A stretch of 64,000 nt of DNA, taken from Pedobacter hartonius (GTDB lineage: Bacteria; Bacteroidota; Bacteroidia; Sphingobacteriales; Sphingobacteriaceae). Shown here piece by piece: positions 26,890 to 35,492 of the stretch. The stretch lies in NCBI RefSeq assembly GCF_900107535.1, contig NZ_FNRA01000013.1, positions 62,001 to 126,000 on the forward strand. Direction: 5' to 3'. Position 1 is the first letter of the stretch. Each line of letters opens with the position of its first letter. The notes under the pieces were generated by a model. It was not told the DNA's origin. It saw only the letters and a list, made by a program, of their open reading frames with translations, and made no database searches. The position numbers were made by a program, and so were the translations under genes.

Positions 26890-27096
26890 ATGAAGAAATT
26901 AATTACTACTGTCCTGATGTTAATGGTTACACTGCAGTTGTTTGCGCAGGGCGAAGGTTCTGCAATTGCAGATACGCTGGCCGGATCGGAAAAAATTTAT
27001 GTTGTGGTTACCTGCGTGACCATAATTCTGCTCGGACTGCTGTTCTTTCTCTTCTCCATTGAAAGAAGATTAAAAAAACTGGAAAAAAAATCTTAA
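26890..27096 (+). CDS. CcmD-like small membrane protein
   Basis: 68 residues from the ATG at 26890, 2 bp after ccmC. A signal-like N-terminus (MKKLITTVLMLMVTLQLFAQ) is followed by one transmembrane helix (YVVVTCVTIILLGLLFFLFSI) and a basic tail RRLKKLEKKS. The single helix plus basic cytoplasmic end and the position match CcmD-family proteins of Bacteroidota, which stabilise the CcmC-CcmE complex. Too small for more certainty. Confidence 0.72.
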   Translation: MKKLITTVLMLMVTLQLFAQGEGSAIADTLAGSEKIYVVVTCVTIILLGLLFFLFSIERRLKKLEKKS

Positions 27097-27181
27097 GATA
27101 AAAATCTCGTTTTAAAGCGTTAAATAAGGGTTTTTGCTGAAAAATGTGACCTGTGTGTCGCATACACTAAGCAATTATTTA

Positions 27182-27214
27182 TTTGTATTAATCATTTTTT
27201 TTAGTGCAATTTTG
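27182..27214 (+). promoter_or_regulatory. possible promoter for gdhA
   Basis: TTTG (27182-27185), 21 nt spacer, CAATTTTG (27207-27214, one mismatch to TAnnTTTG), 52 nt before the ATG. Confidence 0.4.
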
Positions 27215-27266
27215 CAGCCATAAGGAATTTTAACTAATTCATTTAAATAAAAAAAAACCAAATATA

Positions 27267-28688
27267 ATGGCTACTACAGCAAACGAGACAACTTTTTTTA
27301 CAGACGTCTGTAAGAATTTTGACAACGCAGCACAATTCACCGGTCACCCCGAAGGACTACTAACCCAGATCAAAGCTTGTAACAGTGTCTATCGCTTCCA
27401 GTTTCCCATTCGCAGAGGAAACGGATTTGAAGTAATTGATGCATGGCGTGTGGAACACTCTCATCACATGAGCCCTACCAAAGGAGGAATACGCTACAGT
27501 GAGATGGTTAATGAGGACGAGGTCATGGCTTTGGCTGCACTGATGACTTACAAATGCGCAATTGTAAATGTTCCTTTTGGCGGCGCCAAAGGCGGGATTA
27601 AAATTACCCCAAAAAATTATACTACCGGCGAGCTGGAAAATATTACCCGCCGCTATACCACAGAATTAATCAAAAAGAATTTCATCGGTCCCGGCATTGA
27701 TGTTCCTGCACCTGACTATGGGTCTGGTGAGCGTGAAATGAGCTGGATCGCAGACACTTATATGACTATGAACCCCGGGCAGCTTGATGCGCTGGGTTGT
27801 GTTACCGGTAAACCAATTGCCCTGCATGGCATCCGCGGTCGTAAAGAAGCAACGGGACGTGGTGTGGCGTATGCAGTCAGAGAATGTGTAAGGGTCACTG
27901 AAGATATGCAGAAGATCGGCTTTCAGGCTGGTTTGGGAGATAAAAGGGTAATCGTACAGGGCTTAGGTAATGTAGGCTACCACTCTGCAAAATTCCTGGC
28001 CGAATTCGGCGCTACCGTTGTTGGTCTCTGTGAGTATGAAGGCGCAATTTATAACGCGAACGGGCTGAATGTAGATGAAGTGTTCGCACACCGTAAGCTG
28101 ACAGGTTCAATCCTTGGATTTCCGGGAGCGACAGAATTTAAAAACTCTATGGAAGGCCTTGAACAGCCTTGCGACATCCTGGTTCCTGCAGCTTTGGAGA
28201 ACCAGATCACGGTTCATAACGTCAGAAATATTAAAGCCAGAATTATTGCTGAAGGTGCCAACGGACCTTGTACGCCGGAAGCAGAAGAGATCTTTACCGA
28301 AATGGGAGGGATCATCATCCCTGATATGTATTGCAATGCCGGTGGGGTTACAGTATCGTATTTCGAATGGCTGAAAAACCTTTCACACGTAGCTTTTGGC
28401 CGTATGGAAAAACGTTATGCGGAGAACTCCAATGCTAACCTGATCAATACGCTGGAAAGTTTAACCGGACAAAGTATTCCATCTGAGCACCGTTTAATGA
28501 TTGTTAAAGGTGCTTCTGAGCTGGAACTTGTAAATTCAGGACTGGAAGATACGATGATCCATTCTTATCATGAGATCAGGGAAACACTGGTAACAAAACC
28601 GGGTATCCAAACGTTGAGGACAGCTGCTTTTGTAGGTTCGATCGACAAGATTGCAGTTTCTTATATGAACCTTGGTATCTGGCCATAA
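27267..28688 (+). CDS. gdhA: glutamate dehydrogenase (Glu/Leu/Phe/Val dehydrogenase family)
   Basis: 473 residues. The catalytic segment [20 protein letters not shown] has the Lys of the dehydrogenase active site; upstream are GGIRYS and [12 protein letters not shown]. The nucleotide-binding part has [20 protein letters not shown], and later [16 protein letters not shown] and [15 protein letters not shown] are typical. It interconverts glutamate with 2-oxoglutarate and ammonia. It interrupts the cytochrome c maturation genes, and is followed by a very long terminator hairpin. Confidence 0.93.
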   Translation: MATTANETTFFTDVCKNFDNAAQFTGHPEGLLTQIKACNSVYRFQFPIRRGNGFEVIDAWRVEHSHHMSPTKGGIRYSEMVNEDEVMALAALMTYKCAIVNVPFGGAKGGIKITPKNYTTGELENITRRYTTELIKKNFIGPGIDVPAPDYGSGEREMSWIADTYMTMNPGQLDALGCVTGKPIALHGIRGRKEATGRGVAYAVRECVRVTEDMQKIGFQAGLGDKRVIVQGLGNVGYHSAKFLAEFGATVVGLCEYEGAIYNANGLNVDEVFAHRKLTGSILGFPGATEFKNSMEGLEQPCDILVPAALENQITVHNVRNIKARIIAEGANGPCTPEAEEIFTEMGGIIIPDMYCNAGGVTVSYFEWLKNLSHVAFGRMEKRYAENSNANLINTLESLTGQSIPSEHRLMIVKGASELELVNSGLEDTMIHSYHEIRETLVTKPGIQTLRTAAFVGSIDKIAVSYMNLGIWP

Positions 28689-28756
28689 GGCTGGTATAAC
28701 TAATCCAGGTTTACTGAGCGAAGTCAGCTTTCTTAAGCTGATCCTGGCTTAGCTGA

Positions 28757-28829
28757 AAAAAAGGAGTCTCACTTTCGGTGCTGCCTGCTGCTGAAGCGCA
28801 GGCAGCACCGAAAGTGAGACTCCTTTTTT
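28757..28829 (+). terminator. long terminator hairpin after gdhA (31 bp perfect arms)
   Basis: Arms at 28757-28787 and 28799-28829 are exact reverse complements with an 11 nt loop. The left arm begins with six A and the right arm ends with six T, so it works as a terminator on either strand. It lies about 70 bp after the gdhA stop in the 322 bp gap before msrA; the rest of that gap holds nothing I recognise. Confidence 0.85.
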
Positions 28830-29010
28830 CTGAAAATTATCTGTAGCATGATGGCTTGGCAGGCGTTTCAGGGAAATAGTATGGATGCAGGGTCATTTTT
28901 GTTATCGCCTTAGTTACCGCCAATCAAAATGACATTCGGGTTAAAAACCACCCCTTCTCTGTTTCGTATATTGTATAACGAACCCCGGGTGGGTTAAAAA
29001 ACTAACGAAA

Positions 29011-29682
29011 ATGAGAATAGGTATTTTTTTATTGCCGGTCATGCTGCTGCTCAGCGCATGTTCCGGTACGGGTCGCACTACCCAGCAGAAGATAGCCAGT
29101 AACAATGGATTTGCCGTTTTACCTCAACCGGCCCCAACTGAGGCCGTGGCAACCTTTGCCGGGGGCTGTTTCTGGGCAATGCAGGAAAGTCTGATCCAGC
29201 TGAAGGGAATACATACCGCCATCAGTGGATATGCAGGCGGGATCACACAAAATCCCAATTATGACGAAGTTGGAGGCGGGCAAACAGGACATGCCGAGTC
29301 TGTACAGGTGTATTATGATCCGTCGGTGATTTCATATGAGCAATTGCTAAAAGCTTTTTTTATTGCCCATGACCCTACAGAGCTGAACAGGCAGGGGCCT
29401 GATATGGGCTCCGAATACAGGTCGATAGCGTTTTACCGGACGCCCCAGGAATTAAAGGCGATTGGTAAGGTGATGTCTGAGATGGAAGCTGCAAAGTATT
29501 ATAAGGATAGCTTTGTCACCGAAATGGAGCCATTTAAGATCTTTTATCCCGCAGAAAGTTCACATCAGAATTATTATGAACGAAATACATGGAACCCTTA
29601 TATCAGAAACGTATCTGAACCAAAAGTGATGCATGTAAGAGAAGAACTCCCTCAATTGATTAAAACAGAATACCTTAAATAG
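29011..29682 (+). CDS. msrA: peptide-methionine (S)-S-oxide reductase, lipoprotein form
   Basis: 223 residues. Lipoprotein signal MRIGIFLLPVMLLLSAC with mature Cys17, so it should be anchored in the periplasmic or outer-membrane space. The catalytic motif GGCFWAMQ has Cys53; GYAGG, GHAESVQVYYDP, FFIAHDPTELNRQGPDMGSE and YRSIAFY complete the MsrA domain. It repairs oxidised methionine. No MsrB domain is fused. The ccmE gene follows after 350 bp. Confidence 0.93.
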   Translation: MRIGIFLLPVMLLLSACSGTGRTTQQKIASNNGFAVLPQPAPTEAVATFAGGCFWAMQESLIQLKGIHTAISGYAGGITQNPNYDEVGGGQTGHAESVQVYYDPSVISYEQLLKAFFIAHDPTELNRQGPDMGSEYRSIAFYRTPQELKAIGKVMSEMEAAKYYKDSFVTEMEPFKIFYPAESSHQNYYERNTWNPYIRNVSEPKVMHVREELPQLIKTEYLK

Positions 29683-30032
29683 GGGCATCTTCTTCCGATT
29701 GGTGTGCGTTGCCGAATTTCTGTAATTTTTATGTCAGCCTACTATCAATATATTGTCATCTAAAGTATTAGACTGTGTCCAAAGGGCATTCCGTGCTTAT
29801 ATTTTTTATCTTTGTGCGTTCTTAAAATTTGTTTTACAGAGAAACTGACATTTGCCAAATTTTAACTCCCGTGATCATTAACCACCGGAGGCAGGTTGAA
29901 GACCAAAAACAAGAAAGACAACTGAAAAAAACAAATATTTACCGATGAAACCACTAAGAGCATGCAATTCACAAACAGCGATGAAAATGCTCGCAGTAGC
30001 TTCATAACCGCTAAAAAAACAAATATATTCTA
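29683..30032. other. 350 bp gap before ccmE with one promoter box
   Basis: TATCTTTG at 29807-29814 (+) fits TAnnTTTG and is the likely ccmE-ccmF promoter, giving a leader of about 215 nt. The A-rich 3' part contains a 20-codon ATG frame (29945-30007) that I do not accept as a gene. Why the leader is so long is not clear. Confidence 0.4.
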
Positions 30033-30524
30033 ATGAAAAAAAGTGCAATTATTGGCTTAATTACAATTGCGATCTGCGTATGTTTCCTGGTAAGCTTAAA
30101 TGCTGATACAAGCAATTACTCTTCCTTTACCGAGGCTGCTAAAGACTCCAGGGAGTTTCACGTAATGGGGCATTGGGTTAAAGAAAAAGGAACTTTTTAT
30201 GATGCCTTTAAAGATGCCAACCACTTTTCTTTTTACATGAAGGATGAAAAAGGAGATATTAAAAAGGTGATTTACAGTGGAACCAAACCGGCGGATTTTG
30301 AACGGTCTGAAAAATTGGTATTGATAGGAAAAATGAATCATGATACTTTTCTTGCTTCTAAAATATTGATGAAGTGCCCTTCTAAGTACAACAATGATAT
30401 TGTGGAGATTAACAAAGACGGAAAAGCCATTGGCAAGGACGGAAAGGTTATTGAGATGAATGGAAGGGATATGAATAAGGACGGACAGGCTATGCAGGAC
30501 GGACAAGAAAAAAAATACAAATAA
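30033..30524 (+). CDS. ccmE: cytochrome c maturation heme chaperone CcmE, CxxxY type
   Basis: 163 residues. One N-terminal membrane anchor (IIGLITIAICVCFLVSL), then an OB-fold domain: EFHVMGHWVKEKG, FSFYMKDEKGDIKKVIYSG, KPADFERSEKLVLIGKM. Where classical CcmE has the heme-binding His in HDENY, this one has KCPSKY, with Cys115 and Tyr119, that is CxxxY. Such CcmE variants are known from archaea and some sulfate reducers. A Lys/Asp/Gly-rich tail follows (repeated KDG). It is 5 bp before ccmF. Confidence 0.88.
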   Translation: MKKSAIIGLITIAICVCFLVSLNADTSNYSSFTEAAKDSREFHVMGHWVKEKGTFYDAFKDANHFSFYMKDEKGDIKKVIYSGTKPADFERSEKLVLIGKMNHDTFLASKILMKCPSKYNNDIVEINKDGKAIGKDGKVIEMNGRDMNKDGQAMQDGQEKKYK

Positions 30525-30529
30525 TTTTA

Positions 30530-32998
30530 ATGAACATACAATTCACAGGAGAATCTCTCCTTCCCGGTAAAGTTGGGCAGTTTTTTATTGTTTTAGCATT
30601 TGCAGCTTCGCTACTTTCAACTATTTCGTATTTCTTCGCTACACGCAATAAAGACCTCACTGATCAATCCTGGCAAAGGCTGGGCAGAATTGGATTTCTG
30701 GTCAATTTCATCAGTATCATCGCTATCGGAGGGACATTATTTTATTTGATCCTGGATCATTATAACGAATACTATTACGTGTATTCGCATTCCTCAAAAT
30801 CACTGCCCGTATATTATATTGTTTCTGCATTCTGGGAAGGACAGGAGGGAAGCTTCTGGCTTTGGGCATTCTGGCAGTCTATTTTGGGAACCATCCTGAT
30901 CTGGAAAGCCAAATCATGGGAAAGCCCTGTACTAACCGTTATTGCTTTCTCCCAGGTATTCCTTACTTCTATGTTACTGGGGATAGAAATTTTTCATTAC
31001 CGCGTAGGAAGTTCTCCTTTTATCCTGTTAAGGGATGCCGTTAACCTGAAGGATATGGCCCCGGTGGTATTCGCCGATGCAGAGAACTTTAAAAACTATT
31101 TAAAATTTATTACCGACGGAAGAGGACTCAATCCTTTGCTGCAAAACTACTGGATGGTAATTCACCCGCCTACTTTATTTCTTGGTTTCGCCAGTATGGT
31201 AGTGCCTTTTGCCTATGTGATTGCAGGCTTATGGACAAGGAGATATAAAGAATGGGTAAAACCCGCCATGCCATGGGTGCTGTTTGCCGTAATGGTATTG
31301 GGAACAGGAATTATCATGGGGTCCTTCTGGGCATATGAAGCACTGAACTTTGGTGGCTTCTGGGCATGGGACCCTGTAGAGAATGCTTCATTAATTCCAT
31401 GGCTTACCTTAATCGGTGCCCTGCACGTGATGATCGCATTTAAAAATACCGGTCACGCTTTTTTTACTTCCATCGCATTGGTGCTGATCAGTTTTATCCT
31501 TGTGCTCTACGCCTCTTTCTTAACCCGAAGCGGTATCCTCGGTGAAACATCTGTTCATGCTTTTACAGATCTTGGAATGTTTGGCCAGCTGGTATTCTTT
31601 AACGTGGTATTCCTGATTATCCCGGTGGTCCTGATTGCAATCCGCTGGAAAGAATTGCCTATCACCAATAAAGACGAAGAAACCTATTCAAGGGAGTTCT
31701 GGATGTTCATCGGTGCACTGGTAGTTACTGTAGCCTGTATACAGGTGATCTTCTCTACTTCGGTTCCGGTATTTAACAAAGCATTCGGTACCAATTTTGC
31801 CCCGCCTATAGATGCCGTAAAATATTACAACCAGTGGCAGGCGCCGTTTGCCATCCTGGTCACGCTGATCTCAGGTTTCTCACAGTTCCTGAAATATAAA
31901 CGTACAGATGCCCGTAAATTCTACAGCAGCCTGATCGCCACCATTATTATTGCCTTGGTTGTTACCGCAGGTTTCGTGTTTGTGACTGACGTATACAATA
32001 ACCTGATCTATATCCTGCTTTCATTCAGTTGTATGTTTGCCATCCTATCCAATGCCCGCGTATTGTCGCAGGGTGTATCAGGTAAGGGCAAATTGGTTGG
32101 TGCTGCAGTGGCCCACATTGGTTTTGCTTTATTACTGGTCGGAGCACTGGTTGCGGCGGCTACAAACAAGCCAATCTCCCTTAATGCCTCCAATTTTATT
32201 CCTGTAAAGGATTTTGAAAAGGCTGATAAACCCGGCGAAAACATCGTGCTCTACAAAAATGAGCCGAAGAAGATGGGCCGTTTTACAGTGACGTACACCA
32301 GCGATACTACGATAGCACCCAATACCTATTATAACCTGAACTTCAAAGTTTTTGATGAGCAGTCAGGTAAAATGAAAGAGAATTTTGACCTGAACCCAAG
32401 AATTCAGATCAATGAAAAAATGGGGCTGATCGCTTCTCCTGATACCAAACATTACCTCACATACGATGTATATACCCACATTACCAGTGCTCCTGATAAA
32501 AAGGAATCACATGGTGAAATGGATGCAGAAAGTGATGAAACGAACTATAAAAAACCAAGGATCGTCAATGTAAGTGAAGGTGATACGCTGCATACCAGTA
32601 GTGGGATCATCACGGTAAAGGGCCTTAACTTTAAGCCTACGGCAAAAAGCCTGGCCCTGGAAAAGGGTGACCTTGCAGTGGGGCTTCCGCTGGATATTGA
32701 CCTGAATGGCAAGATCTATAAGACTGAGCCGATCTTCCTGGTAAAAGGTAACAATACTTTCGATTTTGCCCGTAATATTACTGATCTGGGACTAAGGGTA
32801 AGATTTACTAAAATACTTCCTGAACAGAAAAAAGTGGAATTACAGGTGTTTGAAAAACCTCAGCAGGCAAAAGACTGGGTGGTATTTAAATCCATTGAAT
32901 TCCCTTTCATTAACCTGTATTGGGTAGGACTGATCGTAATGGTGATCGGGTTCCTGATCTCTATCGTCAGAAGACAAAAAGAAATTAAGTCGGCCTAA
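30530..32998 (+). CDS. ccmF: cytochrome c heme lyase subunit CcmF
   Basis: 822 residues with about a dozen hydrophobic segments. The WWD motif reads GSFWAYEALNFGGFWAWDPV ENASLIPW; GQEGSFWLWAFW, MVIHPPTLFLGFASMVVPF and SFLTRSGILGETSVHAFTD are the conserved His-containing loops of CcmF. A large periplasmic insert lies near residues 560-780, before the last helix (LYWVGLIVMVIGFLISI). CcmF transfers heme from CcmE to apocytochrome c. No ccmG or ccmH is adjacent. It ends 2 bp before the next gene. Confidence 0.93.
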   Translation: MNIQFTGESLLPGKVGQFFIVLAFAASLLSTISYFFATRNKDLTDQSWQRLGRIGFLVNFISIIAIGGTLFYLILDHYNEYYYVYSHSSKSLPVYYIVSAFWEGQEGSFWLWAFWQSILGTILIWKAKSWESPVLTVIAFSQVFLTSMLLGIEIFHYRVGSSPFILLRDAVNLKDMAPVVFADAENFKNYLKFITDGRGLNPLLQNYWMVIHPPTLFLGFASMVVPFAYVIAGLWTRRYKEWVKPAMPWVLFAVMVLGTGIIMGSFWAYEALNFGGFWAWDPVENASLIPWLTLIGALHVMIAFKNTGHAFFTSIALVLISFILVLYASFLTRSGILGETSVHAFTDLGMFGQLVFFNVVFLIIPVVLIAIRWKELPITNKDEETYSREFWMFIGALVVTVACIQVIFSTSVPVFNKAFGTNFAPPIDAVKYYNQWQAPFAILVTLISGFSQFLKYKRTDARKFYSSLIATIIIALVVTAGFVFVTDVYNNLIYILLSFSCMFAILSNARVLSQGVSGKGKLVGAAVAHIGFALLLVGALVAAATNKPISLNASNFIPVKDFEKADKPGENIVLYKNEPKKMGRFTVTYTSDTTIAPNTYYNLNFKVFDEQSGKMKENFDLNPRIQINEKMGLIASPDTKHYLTYDVYTHITSAPDKKESHGEMDAESDETNYKKPRIVNVSEGDTLHTSSGIITVKGLNFKPTAKSLALEKGDLAVGLPLDIDLNGKIYKTEPIFLVKGNNTFDFARNITDLGLRVRFTKILPEQKKVELQVFEKPQQAKDWVVFKSIEFPFINLYWVGLIVMVIGFLISIVRRQKEIKSA

Positions 32999-33000
32999 AA

Positions 33001-33765
33001 ATGAACATCGTCTGCATTGGTTCAGGAAATGTGGCAACACACCTGGCTATCGCTTTTAAGGCGATGGGCGCCGAAATCGTGCAGGTATGGAGTCAGGACA
33101 GCAAGAATGCCGAGATTCTTGCGGCACTGACCAAAGCAAAGCCCATTCAAAGCTGGGAGGAGCTGGACCGCTCCGCAGATTGTTATGTCATCGCTGTTAA
33201 GGATGACGCCATTGAGACAGTCGCAACCCATCTGAAAGGCGTAAAGGGTATTGTGGTGCATACTTCCGGGGCAACAGCAATGGATACCCTCGCTGGCGCG
33301 GGAAGCGGATATGGTGTATTGTATCCGCTACAAACCTTCTCTAAAACCAAAGCAATAGACCTTAAGAAAGTACCTTTTTGCATAGAGGCCGACCGCCCGG
33401 AGAGCCTCGAAAAAATAGCTGCTATCGCACAGCTGCTCAGTCATGAAGTTGCTGAAGTGAGCAGTGAACAGCGTAAAATACTACATCTTGCGGCCGTTTT
33501 TGCCTGTAATTTCAGCAACCACCTCTACCATTTGAGCAGTCAGTTACTGGCACAGCACCAGCTGAAGTTTGACCTGCTCAAACCGCTGATCACGGAGACT
33601 GCAGCAAAAATACAATATGCCTCAGCGGCAGAAGTACAAACCGGGCCTGCGGTAAGGGGCGATGAAGAAACCATGCGCAAACACCTGGATTTGCTGAAGG
33701 ACTCGCCAGAGCTGCATCACATTTATGAATTGCTTAGCAATAGCATTAAAAAAGCACAGCGATAA
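33001..33765 (+). CDS. DUF2520 Rossmann-fold oxidoreductase-like protein
   Basis: 254 residues. MNIVCIGSGNVATHLAIAFK is an NAD(P)-binding Rossmann entry (GSGNVA), followed by YVIAVKDDAI and VVHTSGATAMDTL. The C-terminal half (HLAAVFACNFSNHLYHLSSQ onward) is the DUF2520 helical domain related to that of ketopantoate- or pyrroline-carboxylate-type reductases. Substrate unknown. It is 2 bp after ccmF and about 70 bp before the phosphatase gene, so it may be read with ccmEF. Confidence 0.85.
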   Translation: MNIVCIGSGNVATHLAIAFKAMGAEIVQVWSQDSKNAEILAALTKAKPIQSWEELDRSADCYVIAVKDDAIETVATHLKGVKGIVVHTSGATAMDTLAGAGSGYGVLYPLQTFSKTKAIDLKKVPFCIEADRPESLEKIAAIAQLLSHEVAEVSSEQRKILHLAAVFACNFSNHLYHLSSQLLAQHQLKFDLLKPLITETAAKIQYASAAEVQTGPAVRGDEETMRKHLDLLKDSPELHHIYELLSNSIKKAQR

Positions 33766-33787
33766 CAGAATTACCGTTTTTGCTTCT

Positions 33788-33795
33788 TATTTTTG
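33788..33795 (+). promoter_or_regulatory. -7 promoter box for the KdsC-like gene
   Basis: TATTTTTG matches TAnnTTTG and lies 38 nt before the ATG at 33834. Confidence 0.4.
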
Positions 33796-33833
33796 GGAAC
33801 CATTATGAATATTTATCAATTGAGAGTCAGGCG

Positions 33834-34361
33834 ATGCTGCTGCAAAAACTAAAAGAAATTACCACCTTCATCTTTGATGTGGACGGAGTGCTGACTACCG
33901 GCGATGTGCTCGCTTCGGAATCCGGAGAGCTCCTGCGCACTTTTAATATCAAGGACGGGTATGCTTTACAGCTGGCGGTCAAAAAGGGTTACCACGTATG
34001 CATTATCTCCGGCGGAAACGGACAGGCGATGGCAAAACGTTTTGCCGGACTGGGCATACCCGATGTATATCTGGGGGTATCCGATAAAGTCCAGATCTTT
34101 AATCATTATCTTGATATATACAGTATCGATGCCGCTGAGGCATTGTACATGGGTGATGATATTCCAGACCTGAATGTGATGAAGCTGGTTGGCGTTGCCA
34201 CCTGCCCTGCAGATGCTTCATCTGATATTAAAGCAGTTTGCAGTTATATTTCTCCCTATAAGGGAGGAAAAACCGCTGTCAGGGACGTGATCGAAAAAGT
34301 TTTGAAGATACAGGGAAAGTGGTTCGATGCAAATCCTTCTGCGGCTGATTCCGGCAAATAA
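33834..34361 (+). CDS. kdsC: HAD phosphatase, KdsC-like (KDO-8-phosphate phosphatase)
   Basis: 175 residues from the ATG at 33834 (MLLQKLKEITTFIFDVDGVL); this is the usual KdsC length, whereas an ATG at 33780 falls in the promoter region. Motif I FDVDGVLTTGD, motif II IISGG, motif III Lys region LGVSDKVQIFNHY and motif IV MGDDIPDLNVM are intact. There is no cap domain, as in KdsC, which hydrolyses KDO-8-phosphate in lipopolysaccharide synthesis. The kdsA and kdsB genes are not nearby. Confidence 0.82.
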   Translation: MLLQKLKEITTFIFDVDGVLTTGDVLASESGELLRTFNIKDGYALQLAVKKGYHVCIISGGNGQAMAKRFAGLGIPDVYLGVSDKVQIFNHYLDIYSIDAAEALYMGDDIPDLNVMKLVGVATCPADASSDIKAVCSYISPYKGGKTAVRDVIEKVLKIQGKWFDANPSAADSGK

Positions 34362-34466
34362 TTTTTATAACCGTTTAAACCTTCCCCAATTTTTTCACTC
34401 TATTCTGAAAACAAAGCTTAAACAGGATCTGGAATTATTCAGTCCTCAAAACTTAAAAAGATTCTT

Positions 34467-34850
34467 ATGAAAAAATTATTGATTATTTGCGGCATGTTAT
34501 TCAGTACGATAACATTTGCACATGCACAAGTTGGAAAAATGATGGGTACCCCGGAAGAACGGGCTACTAAAATGACTACTCAGCTGACCGAAAAACTGGC
34601 ACTTACAGCAGATCAGCAAACTAAAGTAAAAACAATCCTTCTGGACCAGAACACACAAATGACCAAAGCGCGTGAAGATGCAGGTGAAGACAGAAAAGCG
34701 ATGCGTACCAAAATGATGTCAATGATGCAGGAGAGCAATACAAAGATCAATGCAGTGTTAACTGACGATCAGAAAAAAGCATTTGCTGCTTATCAGGAAG
34801 AAAGAAAAGCTGCCATGGCAAACAGAATGGGCGGACGGGGAAATAACTAA
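34467..34850 (+). CDS. periplasmic Spy/CpxP-like or DUF4890-type protein
   Basis: 127 residues with a signal peptide (MKKLLIICGMLFSTITFAHA, then Q). The mature protein is an all-helical, Lys/Met/Gln-rich chain with two LT-x-x-Q motifs: LALTADQQTKVKTILLDQ and VLTDDQKKAFAAYQEE. LTxxQ repeats are the mark of Spy/CpxP-type periplasmic proteins, which act as chaperones or stress sensors. It ends GGRGNN. Single gene with its own terminator. Confidence 0.75.
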   Translation: MKKLLIICGMLFSTITFAHAQVGKMMGTPEERATKMTTQLTEKLALTADQQTKVKTILLDQNTQMTKAREDAGEDRKAMRTKMMSMMQESNTKINAVLTDDQKKAFAAYQEERKAAMANRMGGRGNN

Positions 34851-34874
34851 TCCCAAAACAAATATCAAATAATA

Positions 34875-34897
34875 GAAGCGGCTCCTGGCCGCTTTTG
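34875..34897 (+). terminator. terminator of the Spy-like gene
   Basis: AAGCGGC (34876-34882) pairs with GCCGCTT (34888-34894) around TCCTG and is followed by TT and TG-interrupted T residues. Confidence 0.7.
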
Positions 34898-34922
34898 TTA
34901 TTTTAGCACATTATTAAATCAT

Positions 34923-35492
34923 ATGTACAAGCAAACCACTCCACTGATCCTCGCCTCTAAATCACCGCGCCGCCAGGAGCTTATGCAAGCCATGGGGCTC
35001 CATTTTAACGTGCTTTTAAAGGAAGTTGATGAAAGTTACCCCGATCAGCTTTCTCCCGCGGAGATTGCCTGTTATATCGCTGAAAAGAAAGCACTGGCCT
35101 TTACTGCTGAGCGGGAAAACAGCCTCGTCATTACGGCCGATACGATCGTCGCTTATAACGGGGAGATCATGGGTAAACCCGCTGATGCCACACATGCACT
35201 TGAAATGTTAGCTAAACTTTCAGGAACCGCCCACCAGGTATATACTGGGGTAAGCCTTGCCTATAGGGATCAGCTCAAAACTTTTTATGATAGGACAGAA
35301 GTATGGTTCAGGGTGCTTAGCGAAGAGGAGATTGAACATTATATCAGCAATTATCATCCCTTCGACAAAGCAGGTTCTTACGGAATTCAGGACTGGCTGG
35401 GTTTTATCGCCGTAGAGAAAATCATTGGTTCCTATACCAATGTCATGGGCCTGCCTACAGAAAAACTTTATATGGCATTATCGGATTTCTGA
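34923..35492 (+). CDS. maf: Maf-family nucleoside triphosphate pyrophosphatase
   Basis: 189 residues. LILASKSPRRQELM at the N-terminus is the Maf substrate loop; EVDESYP, VITADTIVAYNGEIMGKP and YGIQDWLGFIAVEKIIGSYT with a following NVMGLP are the other conserved blocks. Maf proteins hydrolyse non-canonical or excess NTPs such as dTTP/UTP and have been linked to septum control. The 3' end overlaps the convergent Ppx/GppA gene by 25 bp. Confidence 0.95.
   Translation: MYKQTTPLILASKSPRRQELMQAMGLHFNVLLKEVDESYPDQLSPAEIACYIAEKKALAFTAERENSLVITADTIVAYNGEIMGKPADATHALEMLAKLSGTAHQVYTGVSLAYRDQLKTFYDRTEVWFRVLSEEEIEHYISNYHPFDKAGSYGIQDWLGFIAVEKIIGSYTNVMGLPTEKLYMALSDF

Noticed and set aside
28930-29000. Imperfect inverted repeat AACCACCC ... 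GGGTGGGTT before msrA
   Set aside because: Arms do not match exactly and the loop is long; not above chance.
29945-30007. 20-codon ATG frame MKPLRACNSQTAMKMLAVAS before ccmE
   Set aside because: Short, no promoter or start signal specific to it, and no amino acid bias that would suggest a leader peptide.
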